The position numbers and the translations under genes were made by a program. This document shows, one piece after another, positions 35,069 through 47,400 of a stretch of 64,000 nucleotides of DNA. The DNA comes from Calliopum simillimum (taxonomy: Eukaryota; Arthropoda; Insecta; Diptera; Lauxaniidae): the NCBI GenBank assembly GCA_951812925.1, contig OX638372.1, positions 54,744,028-54,808,027 on the forward strand, in the 5' to 3' direction. The notes beneath the pieces are model-generated. The model made no database searches, had not been told where the DNA came from, and saw only the letters and a program-made list of their open reading frames with translations. How positions within the stretch are numbered: position 1 is the stretch's first letter; each line of letters opens with the position of its first letter.

Positions 35069-35171
35069 TAGCCTGTTTTCACCGGAGATTAATTTTGGGA
35101 CTTATGGCAATTTTCAGATTTAGGTGAGTTAAAGCAAAATCATTCAATTAATCTTCTGTGGAAACAGGCTA
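35069..35171. mobile_element. short MITE, copy 2
   Basis: 103 bp, ends TAGCCTGTTTTCACCGGAGA and CTGTGGAAACAGGCTA; same family as 33365-33493. Confidence 0.65.
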
Positions 35172-35355
35172 TTACTCGTTCTGTTTAACAAAATCTAAGA
35201 AGTGCATTTTTATAAAAATAACAATTGTTTTAAAATTTAGCAACTTTTAAAATCTTGTATATAATAACAACGAAAGAACAGACGACGTCAACATTACCAA
35301 ATACAACAACAAAAACCAACACAGCAAAAAAATACAAAAACAATAACAAACAATA

Positions 35356-36186
35356 GGGGAAGTGATGCTATTGTGGTAAAGTTTTTTAATGTGGTACAGT
35401 CGCATATTTCCGGTTTGGATAAGAACCATGAACAAAGAAAACATGAAAAAGCAGGGATGTGTTGCTGTCATGCACCAAACATAATTTTTCCACTGTCAGT
35501 TGAACGAAACAAATAATCGCGTATGGTGGATTTTTTTTCTGCATTTTTCGTAAAAAAATTTAAGTAAAAGTTGTTTTCTGTGCATGTTTTATTTATATTC
35601 GGTCAAGGTAAGTGCCAAATATTACGAAACAAGTGTTGAACTGTTGAACAAATTCACAAAGTTTTAAATTTTATTTTTTTTAATTTCGTAATTTAATAAT
35701 ATTGGCGAGTGCACAGTTGATTTATTGCTGTTTATTTTTAAATAAACAACTATGAGCCTGAGGACTAATGTAAATATTATTATGAACTTATTTTATAACA
35801 AATCACATGACTCTACTTATAAATATGTACCACATTACGCGCCCACTTTTCGGGTACAGGTTTTTTGACATACTAATATCTGACATATGTCGGATTATGC
35901 TCTATAATTTCTTCTTTTACAATTGTATACATTTTATGAAAAAACATTATGTAGCCAATACTGCACTGATCTGCATATTTTATACAATACCACATTGCCC
36001 CACCATACATACCACATTACCTGCCAACTTTTCAAGCACAGCTCTTTTGACATTTTTCAGATTTTGCTCAATAACTTTTTTTAATGAAATTGTTCAGCAT
36101 AAAAAAATTTGGCTGAAATTGATCTAACGATTCGCTTGAAAATTCCAAAAAAAGATTATTCATACCACAATAGCACCACTTCCCCC
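35356..36186. mobile_element. TA-associated, GGGGAAG-ended element 3
   Basis: Ends GGGGAAGTGATGCTATTGTG and CACAATAGCACCACTTCCCC; left flank is TA. Internal repeats of the end motif TACCACATTACG/CCACCATA occur. Its ends resemble those of 13500-14403 and 21578-24476. No transposase found. Confidence 0.7.
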
Positions 36187-36289
36187 ACTACAATAGCTTT
36201 AGTTATTTCACTTTTGTAATGAACAGTAGTAATAAAGCTCAATCAGGATAACAATTTTTTTATTGTTTTATTGTGTTTGTTGTTGTTTT

Positions 36290-36800
36290 TGTTGTAATAT
36301 CTGGAAAATTTAATGAAAATTTTTTTGGTTTTTTTTTTCTTTCCTATAAAAAATGTGCTAACTAAGTGCATATCAAATGAAAGGAAATAGGTTAAGGTTC
36401 CATAATTTGTTACTAAAGTGATGGGTTTATGAAACATTTTTTGGAAAAAATAGTGCTTTAAAAAAAACTGCTCATAATTTTTGAAAATTCGCCATATTTC
36501 AAAACTCATGAGTCGGATTAAAGACTTTTGTGCATCGATTATGTAGCAAGTAAAAATACCCTTCAAACGACATCAATATTATTGAAATCCATCTTGGGGT
36601 TCAGAACTTATACCGGTTTTCATAAAAGCTATGTCCCGTTCTTCCGATAGCTTTACCTCCGAAACTAGGTCCGTGCCGAACTTTTTGATTACACATTCTT
36701 TGTAAGAATCATAACTTTCACAACAAAAGCTTGATTTGAACCAAATTGGGTTTTGGGTCCTTAGGTAAAATTTAGCCTGAAAAACTTGAAACAGTAAGAA
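36290..36800. repeat. solo arm of the 'GGTCGGGATATA' hairpin family
   Basis: In order: CATATCAAATGAAAGGAAAT, TTTGAAAATTCGCCATATTT, ATCCATCTTGGGGTTCAGAA, CCGTTCTTCCGATAGCTTTA and AAACTAGGTCCG. Matches the right arm of the 40.7-kb foldback, diverged. Confidence 0.55.
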
Positions 36801-36858
36801 TTTGTTAAAAAAATTATTAATGTAAGCTGTCACTAAAGAAGTACACGGCGTGCCTTAA

Positions 36859-37340
36859 GGGCCGTCCACACGTACAGTCTTACCTGCGCAAACCTAGTTC
36901 GTGCATACTTTTTTTATCGCGACCACACGACACAGGCAAGTCTGTGCAGTTTTCAGCATACTTAATTTTCATAGCAACATGACGTGTATCAAAAATTTTA
37001 TTTTCATTTGAATTGTTTTTTCTTTTGTATGTTTTCCAAAATAGATCAAAGAAAAAACGCATAATTTTCATGACAGAGCTATCACATGCAATATAAATGC
37101 ATTTAAAGATTGCAATTTAAGCGACAAAATGAAGGCACGGCCTGTACACCGTCCACACGTTCCAACTTGCCTGCGCAAGCTTAGTTTGCACAAAAAAATT
37201 TTTGGAAATTCAGAGAATGCACAGGCCGCACTTCTGAACTGTGCAAACTTGACTTTTGCCGTCCACACGTACAGACTTACCTGCACAAAACAGATTGCGC
37301 AGATAAGTCTTGAGGTAAAACTGTGCGTGTGGACGGCCCT
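36859..37340. mobile_element. TTAA-flanked MITE, copy 1
   Basis: Flanked by TTAA at 36855-36858 and 37341-37344. Ends GGGCCGTCCACACGTACAG and CTGTGCGTGTGGACGGCCC. Interior repeats the end sequence (GCCGTCCACACGTACAGACT at 37258). Paralogue of 38751-39722. Confidence 0.8.
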
Positions 37341-37344
37341 TTAA

Positions 37345-38592
37345 CCCGTTTTCAATCGAACGTCGTAGCACATCAAATTTTTTTTCAGATTCTGTTTACT
37401 TATCGTTCAAATTTCACCCGTGACTCCTCGACTAAATTTTGTTACATATCATTTATTCGTTAAATGTGGTTTAAATACTTGGAAGCCCTGATCTTTTCCT
37501 TTAAAATCTAATTTAAATTATGTTTTTATCTTCATGCTTCTAAGAGATATCGTAGACCGAAATATTGACTAAACGGGTTTTTTGCACTTTAGTGTATTTT
37601 TCGGTTAGGATGTCTTTGAGGAAACCAAAGGTATCAACATAATTTAAATTAGGTTTTAAAGGCAAAGATTAGGACTTTCAAGTTGTTAACCAGATTTAAC
37701 GATATTAAAATTTCTTTCACATTTTAAACCTGTTCAACAAACCGACTACTTCTAAATTCAGCCGTTTGATACCCCGAGTAAAAATTGGAGAAAAAAAATA
37801 GATTTTCTGTGATAAAATTCATGTAAATTAGATATTAAAGTAACAAAAACAAATGTTTATTGCAACGCAATATTAATTCTTGATTCAAGAAGAAAAAAAA
37901 AATTGTTGAGTTTTTTGCTACGTGTATGGCATACTGCTGAATTTTGAAATGGTCGGTTCGTTGAACATGTTTAAAATGTGGAAGAAATTTGAATTTCGTT
38001 AAATCTGGCTAACAACTTGAAAGTCCTAATCTTTGATTTTAAAACCTAATTTAAATTATGTTGATATCTTTTTTTTCCTCAAAGATATCCTAACCTAAAA
38101 AGACACAAAAGTGCAAAAAACCCGTTTTGACAGTATTTCGGTCTACGATATCTCTTAGAAGCATTAAGATATTAATATAATTTAAATTAGGTTTTAAAGA
38201 AAAGATTGAGACTTTCAAGTATTTATGCCACATTTGACGAATAAATGATATGTTACATAGTTATATAGCTTCAAAAATGGCAAAAAACGACTTTTTTTGG
38301 TCTTTAGGTTAGAATATCTCAAAAACTATACACGATAGAGCGATTCTGAGTTCGGATTTGCGTTGAGCATTGCAAAATATATCGAATGTGATTATTGTTT
38401 AATGTAGTTAAAACAAATTTTTTATTTTTTTTTTTTTTTTTTGTATGGGAAAATGCCCCAATTGGAAAAGAGATTATCTCAAAATTTAGTAGAGGAGTCA
38501 CTGGTAAAAATTTTTTTATGCATCATTTGGACGATAAGTAAACAGAATCTGGAAAAAAATTTGATGTGCTACGACGTTCGATTTAAAACGGG
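37345..38592. mobile_element. TTAA-flanked foldback element
   Basis: Starts CCCGTTTTCAATCGAACGTC, ends GACGTTCGATTTAAAACGGG, with TTAA on each side (37341-37344, 38593-38596), the target and CCC...GGG ends of piggyBac-type elements. Arms about 400 bp, centre near 37850; right arm holds an extra block (about 38250-38460). No transposase. It shares its left TTAA with the neighbouring MITE. Confidence 0.78.
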
Positions 38593-38750
38593 TTAAGGCA
38601 CCGTGAGTAGTAGGTATATAATTGGAAAATGTCAGAAAATTCGCGAAGGAGCAACGTAAAATAACCCTATCCGTTCATTTTTGCAGGTTTCTTTCTAATT
38701 TAAAATTATAGGTAAAAATTTTACAATTTTCCAAACTAAAATTGGCCTAT

Positions 38751-39722
38751 AAGCCGTTCACACGTTCCAATTTGCTTGTGCAAAAAAAAAAAAATCATTG
38801 GAAATTCAAAGAAAGCACAGGCCGCACTTTTTGACTGTGCAAACTTGACTTTTGCCGTCCATACGTACAGACCCAGCAAATCCTGTAACTGTTACCAACC
38901 TTATTATATAACAGTTACACATCTTGTATTATACCAGTTACATTTCTTCTAGCATCGGGAAAAATATAACCACCTTTGCCCTATCAGTGTGATCGTGCAT
39001 CCTTGTCTTATCAATACGACTTTCTCATCAATAAAAATAATAGAAAACTATAGCTATCTCTTTCATTTTTTCCAATTCCTTTTGCAGACATTCTTTTAAT
39101 TTATGTAAACAAATAAAAATCAAATTGAAATTTAAAAAAAATATTTTAATGTCATGAATGAGTTACAATTTATTAAATGGATGATAGGCTTAGTTTATGA
39201 GGCTTCGTACGAAAATCTTCAGCTATTAATTGAATGGTGTCTTCTACGGGCATGCTGCGATGTTCTGCAGGTTGACCAGGAACATCATTGTGAAAAAAGA
39301 ACATCAACACGTAGCTTCAGATGATCCACAATTGATTCAGCATATTTCCTTCAAATTTTACAAAAATGAGTTAAATTATACAAAGTAACAATACAAACGG
39401 AACTTACGTGTTTTTCCGATTAACAACAATAATTGCACAGTCATTGTTTTTTAATGTGCTTCGATTGACAATAAATAACAATTCAATTTTGTTCTCTGTC
39501 AACTTGATATTTTTTGAGTAAGGAAGCAAGGTATCTTTTCGTTTATATCTTTCCCTTTTTAAATTTCTTTGTGATAGTAAATTTTGAAAAATGTATCGTA
39601 GTATGTGTTAAATGGGTCAGTCCATAATTCAATATGGTTACGTAGGATTTGCTGGGGACTTACCTGCACAAATCGGTTTGCGCAGGTAAGTCTTGAGGTA
39701 AAACTGTACGTGTGGGGGGCCC
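38751..39722. mobile_element. TTAA-type MITE, copy 2, split by a nested element
   Basis: Left edge GCCGTTCACACG preceded by ATAA, right edge GGGGGGCCC followed by TTAA. Internally matches copy 1 (GCACAGGCCGCACTT, GTGCAAACTTGACTTTTGCC) but is cut at 38871 by a 785-bp insertion. Ends about 215 bp before the nonA start codon. Confidence 0.75.
38872..39656. mobile_element. nested element with CCCAGCAAATCC ends
   Basis: 12-bp inverted ends CCCAGCAAATCC / GGATTTGCTGGG. Flanking sequence is CAGA on the left and GACTTACC on the right; the intact copy at 37270-37285 reads CAGACTTACC, so the insertion made at most a 2-bp (GA) duplication. No ORF of interest. Family not recognised. Confidence 0.75.
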
Positions 39723-39839
39723 TTAAAAATGTTGTCCGACAATCTATCTTTTGTGTAAACACAATTATTATTAAACAAAAAAATATTAATGCTGGCAACA
39801 CACGTTGTTCGGCCATCATGATTTTCAGTTAAAATCGAC

Positions 39840-39937
39840 TTTCTACGTTCATTCTTCTTCCGGCTGTCTTCGTGTCAAGTTTAGCTGATTTTAGTGTCGT
39901 CGAGGAAGTTTAAGTGAAGGTATCAGCAAAAAAGAAA
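39840..39937 (+). promoter_or_regulatory. nonA: nonA 5' leader (approximate)
   Basis: Sequence between the last mobile element and the nonA ATG, containing TTCTTCTTCCGGCTGTCTTC and AGCTGATTTTAGTGTCGTCG; presumably 5' UTR. No TATA box seen. The transcription start was not resolved. Confidence 0.35.
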
Positions 39938-40246
39938 ATGGAGGTTTTGAAAGAAGGGATAAATGGTGGTGCTCCATTGCCGCAAAGAGTTCAAAAAAAT
40001 CAAGGACCTCAAGCTAATAACAAAAATATAGTTAATAAAAATCAGAAGCAGCCAAATGATGTTCCGGATGGCGGCCCTGTTGAGAAGAAACCACGTTTCA
40101 ATCAAGGTCCTCAAGGAGGCGGTGGTGGTCAAAATCAGGGTCCTAAGGGATTTGGAAATAAAGGATTCGGAAATCGTGGTCGTGGTGGTCAGGGAGGCGG
40201 ACCGAATTTAAACCGTGGAGGCAATAGAGGAAATTTCCAAAATCAG
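39938..40246 (+). CDS. nonA: nonA coding exon 1
   Basis: 103 residues, MEVLKEGINGGAPLPQRVQK onward, low-complexity Q/N/G-rich with FGNKGFGNRGRGGQ RGG-type motifs. Donor CAG/GTAAAA, phase 0. Confidence 0.9.
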
Positions 40247-41431
40247 GTAAAAATTTTTTTTATGCGTATAATTCAAAATGGCGTCGCAGTACGGCTTTGT
40301 TCAAAATATGGTTGCACAATTATTCTCGCAAATTTGGTTTTTTTTTTTTTTATATATTTGGAAAAAAGTAATAAGTTCAGAATTAGTAATTTTTGGAAAT
40401 TTTTAGGGAAATGCATATAAATTTTTAGACTAAAAAAGAAAATGGCGGATTTTGTGTATGTATGCGTATGTAGCTGCTTTTGCTATACGAATTGTGAAGT
40501 AAAAATGGAAGTGTTCTGAAATCGCCATGCTGCCATTCAATGAACCGACAATATATACAGGGTGGGTAGAAATCAAAATACCTGGGACAGGAATTTGCAA
40601 AATAAAAAGTGGAACATTTACTATAGGTACCAAAGCTCAAATTTTCGAGAATTGGAACAATTTTACTTTATCGACTGTTGTTTTTTTTTTATTTTTTTTG
40701 CCCAAATAGGGCTCTGGGAATTAATAACAACAACAACAACCTCTGAGCGGATCTACTTTCGGAGATATAGCCATCGGAAGGTCGGGATATATCTTTTATA
40801 AAAATCGGTATAAGTTGGGAACCCCTGGATGGATTTTAAAAATATTGGTGTCATCTGAAAGGTATTTTACCGGGCTATATAATTTCTTTACAAAGTTTTT
40901 CAATTTGAGTGATAGTTTTAGAGATATGACAATTTTTCAAAAATTCACCAGTTTTTTTTTGCAAAAACCGTTATTTTTCCCAAAAAATGTGTTATTAACC
41001 TATAATTTTAATAACTAAATTAGGAAGCCTAGTTTATTTCCTTTCATTTGATATCCATTATGTTTTTAAAATTGCATCATTAATAAATTTTTATAGAAAA
41101 AAACAAAAATGGACCAAATCAATTTTCTTCAAATTTGGAACTTTAAACAACAACAATGCCAAAACAGACAACAACAACAACTTTACTACTACTACAACTA
41201 CAGTAATTTTACATAAGAGTAGGGGTAATTGGGCGGATTGGGCCGCAGCTCAGGATTTAAAACTCCCAAAAATCCGACACCAGCTTCGCGGCGGCCTTCG
41301 GCCGCGGATCAGTCTATAATATATCCAACACATAGTTTGCTAGCCAAATTGCGCGCGCAATTTTTAATAAAAATTTTAAATTTTTAATAAAAATTTAAAA
41401 TTTTTTAAATATAATAAGTGGCTGATCCTCT

Positions 41432-41482
<51 letters not shown>

Positions 41483-44400
41483 CCAAGTTGTTTTTGTTGT
41501 TGTAGTAGTAGTTGTTGTTTTTGTTGTTGTTGTTTTTGTTGTTGTTGTTTTTGTTGTTGTTGTTTTTGTTGTTGTTTTTGTTGTTTGTTCTGGCATTGTT
41601 GTTGTTTAAAGTTCTTAATTTCAAGAAAATTGATTTGGCCTATTTTTGTTTTTTTCTATAAAAATTTATTAATGATGCAATTTCAGATACATGTTGCATA
41701 TCAAATGAATGGAAATAAAATGGGCTTTCTAATTTAGTTTATAAAATTTTAGGTTAATAATAAATTTTTTGGGAAAAATGCCGTTTTTTGGCAAAAAAAA
41801 TGGAGTGAATTTTTGAAAAATTGTCATATCTCGAAAACTATCCCTCAAATTGAAAAACTTTGTGCAGCAATTGTATAGCCCGGTAAAATACCTTTCAAAA
41901 TCCATCCAGGGGTTCCCAACTTATACCGATTTTTATAAAAGATATAGCCCGATCTTCCGATGGCTATATCTCCGAAAGTAGATCCGCTCAGAGGTTGTTG
42001 TTGTTGTTGTTGTTGTTGTTATGATTAATTTTCAAAGCCCTATTTGGGCAAAAAATAAAAAAAAAAACAACAACAGTCGATAAAGTAAAATTAAGCCAGT
42101 TGTTTTATTAAAATACAATTAAGGATGCAAAAATGTGTATAATTGAAAATTTTAAGGTGTACAACTTATGAAAAAATTTACTTTATTTCATAAAAATTTG
42201 AAAAAAATTTGGGTTTTTTTTTCTCAATGTAACAAAAAATAGTTAAATTTGGTTCTATTAAGCTTATAAAGGCAATTATATCCTCGTTTAACGCGAAGTA
42301 ATGCACTTCTTTTAACGCAAGAACGAAGGAACGTTTATTGCAGCTTACATCTTTGAAGTTTTTTTTATCAACAATCTAACTGAATCAGGAGACTAGAGGT
42401 CCGCTCAAACGGAGCCTCCCTTTCGTTTATAAAGACCTAGCCTGCCTTGCCAAGTCCACACATTCGCGACTATCTAACCGTCTTGCCAACCATCCCTCGC
42501 CATATGCTTACCATCTTGTATTGGATTAGTCCCTAAAGTGAACGCGATCAGACGCTCTCCAGCCCTAGAGCACCCGGTAAACAGTTTAGTAATGCACTGA
42601 TGAGGATCAAACCTAAAAGGTAATTTGAAGTGTGTTCATGTTTTTGGCACAGCTATGTTACCGAGATTAACAGGCAAGGCAATATAGATCAGAGAGTTGT
42701 TCCAAAGAACCACGTATTTAGAGGTCATAACAACACATCCATCTTTTCGTGACATATAAGGCAGCTTATATACATATCTAGCGCGCTAGCCCCCCTGCCA
42801 ATGCAGAAGTCTGACTACTACTTTATAAGCCTAAAGTAGTGCTGAGGTTGTACCTCCTGTTCTTGGGTCCCGTTTCGTTTTGACTTTCAGAAATAATCGT
42901 ATCAACGCATCAAGTAACACTAAATATTAAGGATGTATAAAGCAATCGCCACCAAGAATTTTTATTCAATTGATGTACGGATAGAATAACTATTCCCTTG
43001 AGTCTTTTTATCATATCGGCTGTCAGTATTGTTAGCAATTTTGGGTAGTAGTAAATAATGGAACAGTTTTCTAATCAGTTTCAAACGGATCTATCTCTGA
43101 TTCTGCATAAACATCAGTGTTTCGGCATCCCCTTCTGAACAGCAGCTGATATAAACTATTCTATAATTACGCTGAAAATGGCGAAATACGTGCCAACAAA
43201 ACAGCATTTAAAAAAAAATGTTCTTTAAAAATAAAAAAAGCAGCTCAAAATTCGACCTGTACACCGATTTTTTAGCCAGTTAAATACCTTTTGTATGACA
43301 CTAAAATTATTAAAATCCATAAAAGGGTTCATAAATGCTACATGTCGATCTTTCGATGGCTATATCTCCGAAGCTTGGTACGTGACGAGCTTTTTGATTA
43401 CGCATTCTTTATTAGAATTATAAGTTCAACAAGAAATGTGCATGAAACAATATTTAACTTTTGTTCGTATTGAATAGAGTGGATTGACGAGCTTGTAACT
43501 ATACATTGAGCCATTCGCTAGTATGATATTTTCTAATGGGGATAATCTCTTGCCTAATTTCATTGCACTATTATTATATAATATATTTATTTTTGTAGAA
43601 TCAAAATCAACAAAATGTTCAAAATGTTGATGTCAAACAGCCTGATGCTACTATTGTAATTGATGACAATTCAAACAACGATGTAACTATTCCAAGTCAT
43701 CAGAACCGCCCTGATAATCGCGGTGATAATCGTGGTGATAATCGTGGTGATAATCGTGGAGATAATCGCGGTGACAACCGTGGCGATAATCGTGGTGGTA
43801 ACCGCGGTATTGGTGGTGGCGGCGGCGGTGGTGGTGGTAATAATAATGCTGGAAATCGTGATCGCAGTCGTGGAAATCGTGGTGGCCAAGGTGGTGGAGG
43901 TGGCGGTGGTGGTTTCGGAGGTGGAGGTGGCTTCGGAGGACGAAACGATGACTTCTTTGTTGGACAACGTCTTCGTGCTTTAAGCGGACCCACACATGAA
44001 CTACCACCTATTGATGCCAATGAAGAACCTAAATTTTCTGGAAGAAATCGTCTCTACGTTGGTAATTTGACTGGTGAAGTTAATGAAAATGAGCTTCGCG
44101 AATTATTCAAACCATATGGTGAAATTGGTGAAGTATTTGCAAATTCGGAAAAAAACTTTGCGTTTTTAAAGTTGGATTATCATGCAAATGCTGAAAAAGC
44201 TAAACGTGAATTGGATGGAACTCCACGTAAGGGAAGAAATTTGCGTGTGCGTTTTGCACCTAACGCAACAATTCTACGTGTCAAAAATTTAACACAATTC
44301 GTGTCTAATGAACTTTTATACAAATGCTTTGAAATATTTGGCCCAGTTGAGCGCGCCAATGTTATTGTAGACGACCGTGGTAAACATACTGGTGAAGGTA

Positions 44401-47400
44401 TCGTTGAATTTGAAAAGAAATCTTCAGCAAATGCTTGTTTACGTTTGTGCAATGATAAGTGTTTCTTTTTGACTGCATCTTTGCGTCCTTGTGTTGTAGA
44501 AGTTTTTGAAGTTAGTGATGATCCTGATGGTTTACCAGAAAAAACACTTAATAAAAAGACACAGGAATTTGGCCACGAACGTGGAGTTGGTCCTCGTTTT
44601 GCCGAGCCCGATTCATTTGAGCATGAATATGGCACCAGGTGGAAGCAATTGTATGAACTATACAAAACAAAACAAGAAGCTCTAAAGCGGGAATTAAAAA
44701 TGGAAGAAGAAAAGCTGGAAGCTCAGATGGAGTATGCACGTTACGAGCATGAAACTGAATTGTTAAGACAAGGTAAAATACATTAATAATTTTTTGTACT
44801 TTCTTGGTGCATTACAAACTGGGGAATCTAATTTTTTGTACTAAATGAATGTTTTAAAAATTTTATAGAATTACGAAAGCGTGAGGGTGATAATGAACGC
44901 AAAAAGATGGAATGGGAAATGCGTGAAAAGAATGCTGAGGAATTGAAGAAACGTGAAGAAGAAAATATGCGTCGCCAGCAAAGTGAAATGCAAACTCGTA
45001 TGTTACGTCAAGAAGAAGAAATGCGCCGCCGTCAACAAGAAAACACGCTTTTTATGCAAGCGCAACAGCTAAATTCTTTACTTGATCAACAAGAAGGTTC
45101 CCAAGGTGGAAATGCTGGTGGTGGTGGTGGTGGCGGTGGTCAAAGTGGTGGATTTGGAACAAGTGGCAATGCTGCTGGGAATAATTTTGATGGGGGATTT
45201 GGCGCAGGCAACAATTCTCCATTTGATTTTAGAGGTAACTTGTAATTTTTAATAAGATAGCTTGCTATACACCCATTAACAGAGGCATTATCCTCTTTTG
45301 CAGGAAATAATTTGGGTGGTGGTAATAACATACTGGGGGGCAACAATGGACCAAACAGCCAACAGGTACGTTCATTTTTCGATATGTTTAGAACTCGAAG
45401 AAATTAAAGTTAAGTTTAAAGTAAAAAGAGAAGAATTGATACAATTGATGGAAATCAGTATTTTGTTTGATAATTTAAAGTCATTGACGTAAGCTTTTAT
45501 AACTTCATCAAAAAAAATTATTAACCACCACCAAATAGGATTACATTGTTTAAATTATATATTTTTTTATACTGTTATTTATGAATTTTCTGTCGATTAA
45601 CAATGTTGAACGTCAAATATTTAATTATACTTTTTTTTTTTTTAATAAAAATATTAGACGAAATAAATGTTTTTTAAGAACATATGCTATGCATAATAGA
45701 CATTTCGATATCACGTTATTTTCTACACAATTATGTTAAGCAACAAAAAAGCTATGTGTCATGTAGCAGCAACTCGCTCTCATGTAATTGTAAAAAAAAA
45801 AAATTTTTGTGAATCGTAAGCTGTTAATATTCAAAAGCAAATGATATTTTGGCCAGATGTCAGTTGTTATTTGGATATTTACAGTGGCAAAATATATATG
45901 CACATACACATATATATTTTAAGTTTTCCAAACTCTGGAAATTCTTGCAATACAAAATATTTTTAGATATACATATTCTCAATGAAAAAAGTAACCTTGC
46001 TAGACTTAAACCATGAACGGTTTCAATGGAAATTGTTTTCTGTGTTGTGTTATTAGAATAATATAATGTTTACAAACTCTTAGGACCATTAAGATTACAT
46101 AAAGAAGTTATTGTGTTGTATAAAGTAATATGTATTTAGAGCAGAGCTTTGTTAAACTTAATTGATAAAAAAAAATTTACATATTTTAGGAAAGATACAA
46201 GTTTTCTCTGAAGTTTAAAATAATGGCATTTTGTTTCCTCTGCTTTTACTTTAATACATACACTTTATTTTTTAATTGTGATTAGATATGGTTAAAATAC
46301 TCAGTAAACCTTACTGGTGAGTTCCAATACACATTCCGATAAAATAAAAATAAATTGCGGATCAGTATAAATGCATTTGTCATTTTTCAACATTCATTCA
46401 GAATTCATCTGGGTAATCCAAATCTAAGCCCACCAAAACAAAAATCCTTTGTAGTGCGGACCAGTTGCAAATTGCGTTTGACATGCCTGGTCTAAGTGCA
46501 CTGCTTATAATTTTGTGTATTTGAGGAATACGAGATTATTTTTGCATAAAATAAATGACAAAATTTATGTATCTGATTTTAGAAAAAAGCCACAACTTCG
46601 TCCAAAAAATACCAAAAAATAAAGTCTTCTAAAACCAATAACATTTTCATTTCAATTTAATACAACATTAGTTTCATACAGTCTGGCCCTTGGAGTTTAT
46701 ATTAAATATATTATTGTAACACAAAATCAATTTCTTATACGCAAGGTCGATTCATAAAAGCAAACTTGCATCGGTCGTCAAAAATCTTAATGTTTTTTTT
46801 TTTTTTTTTCTTGATAATAAAAAGCTTATTTTTTTGTAGAATGTTGCATATATAATATTTATAAAGGAAAATGTATTTTTATGCAAATAATACTAAGTAT
46901 TATTACGCTCTTCGTTAATGTAAATTATCCAGAAATGGATCATTATGATTGGGGATAACTTTTGAATCGTAAACTTGTCTTATAGTCGTGGTGTGATGTA
47001 TAAAAATTTTATTGAAGGGTACTCGATTATCGAGCTTTGATCATTTAAATTAGTCGAATATGGTTGGGAGGGGAAAGTAAAATTAACATCTGTGTTTTGT
47101 AAATTACAAAAAAAGTTGGAAAATATTTTTGTATTCATGCTTCTTAAATTATTCGAATAATCTCAATCAAATTTTCGTACGATAAAACTAAAACATAATT
47201 CATTCTCGTTTTGATTGAATCATGCTTTATAAAACTGCATAAATAAATATTTGTAATTAATCTAAACATTCTGAAATTGCTGAATACTGCTGGGTGTTTT
47301 CAAATATAATTTTGTTGTTGACACTTAGCTTACTTTTCATTTAAAATAATATAAGTTCTATATGTGGACACTGTTTTTGTATGCATTAACATGTCTACAC

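Noticed and set aside
41376..41737. Poly-Cys, poly-Val, poly-Gln and poly-Asn/Thr open frames
   Set aside because: All are readings of the GTT microsatellite and its complement, not genes.
43671..44020. Antisense open frames over nonA exon 2 rich in His, Pro or Thr
   Set aside because: Shadows of the DNRG/poly-Gly coding repeat on the opposite strand.
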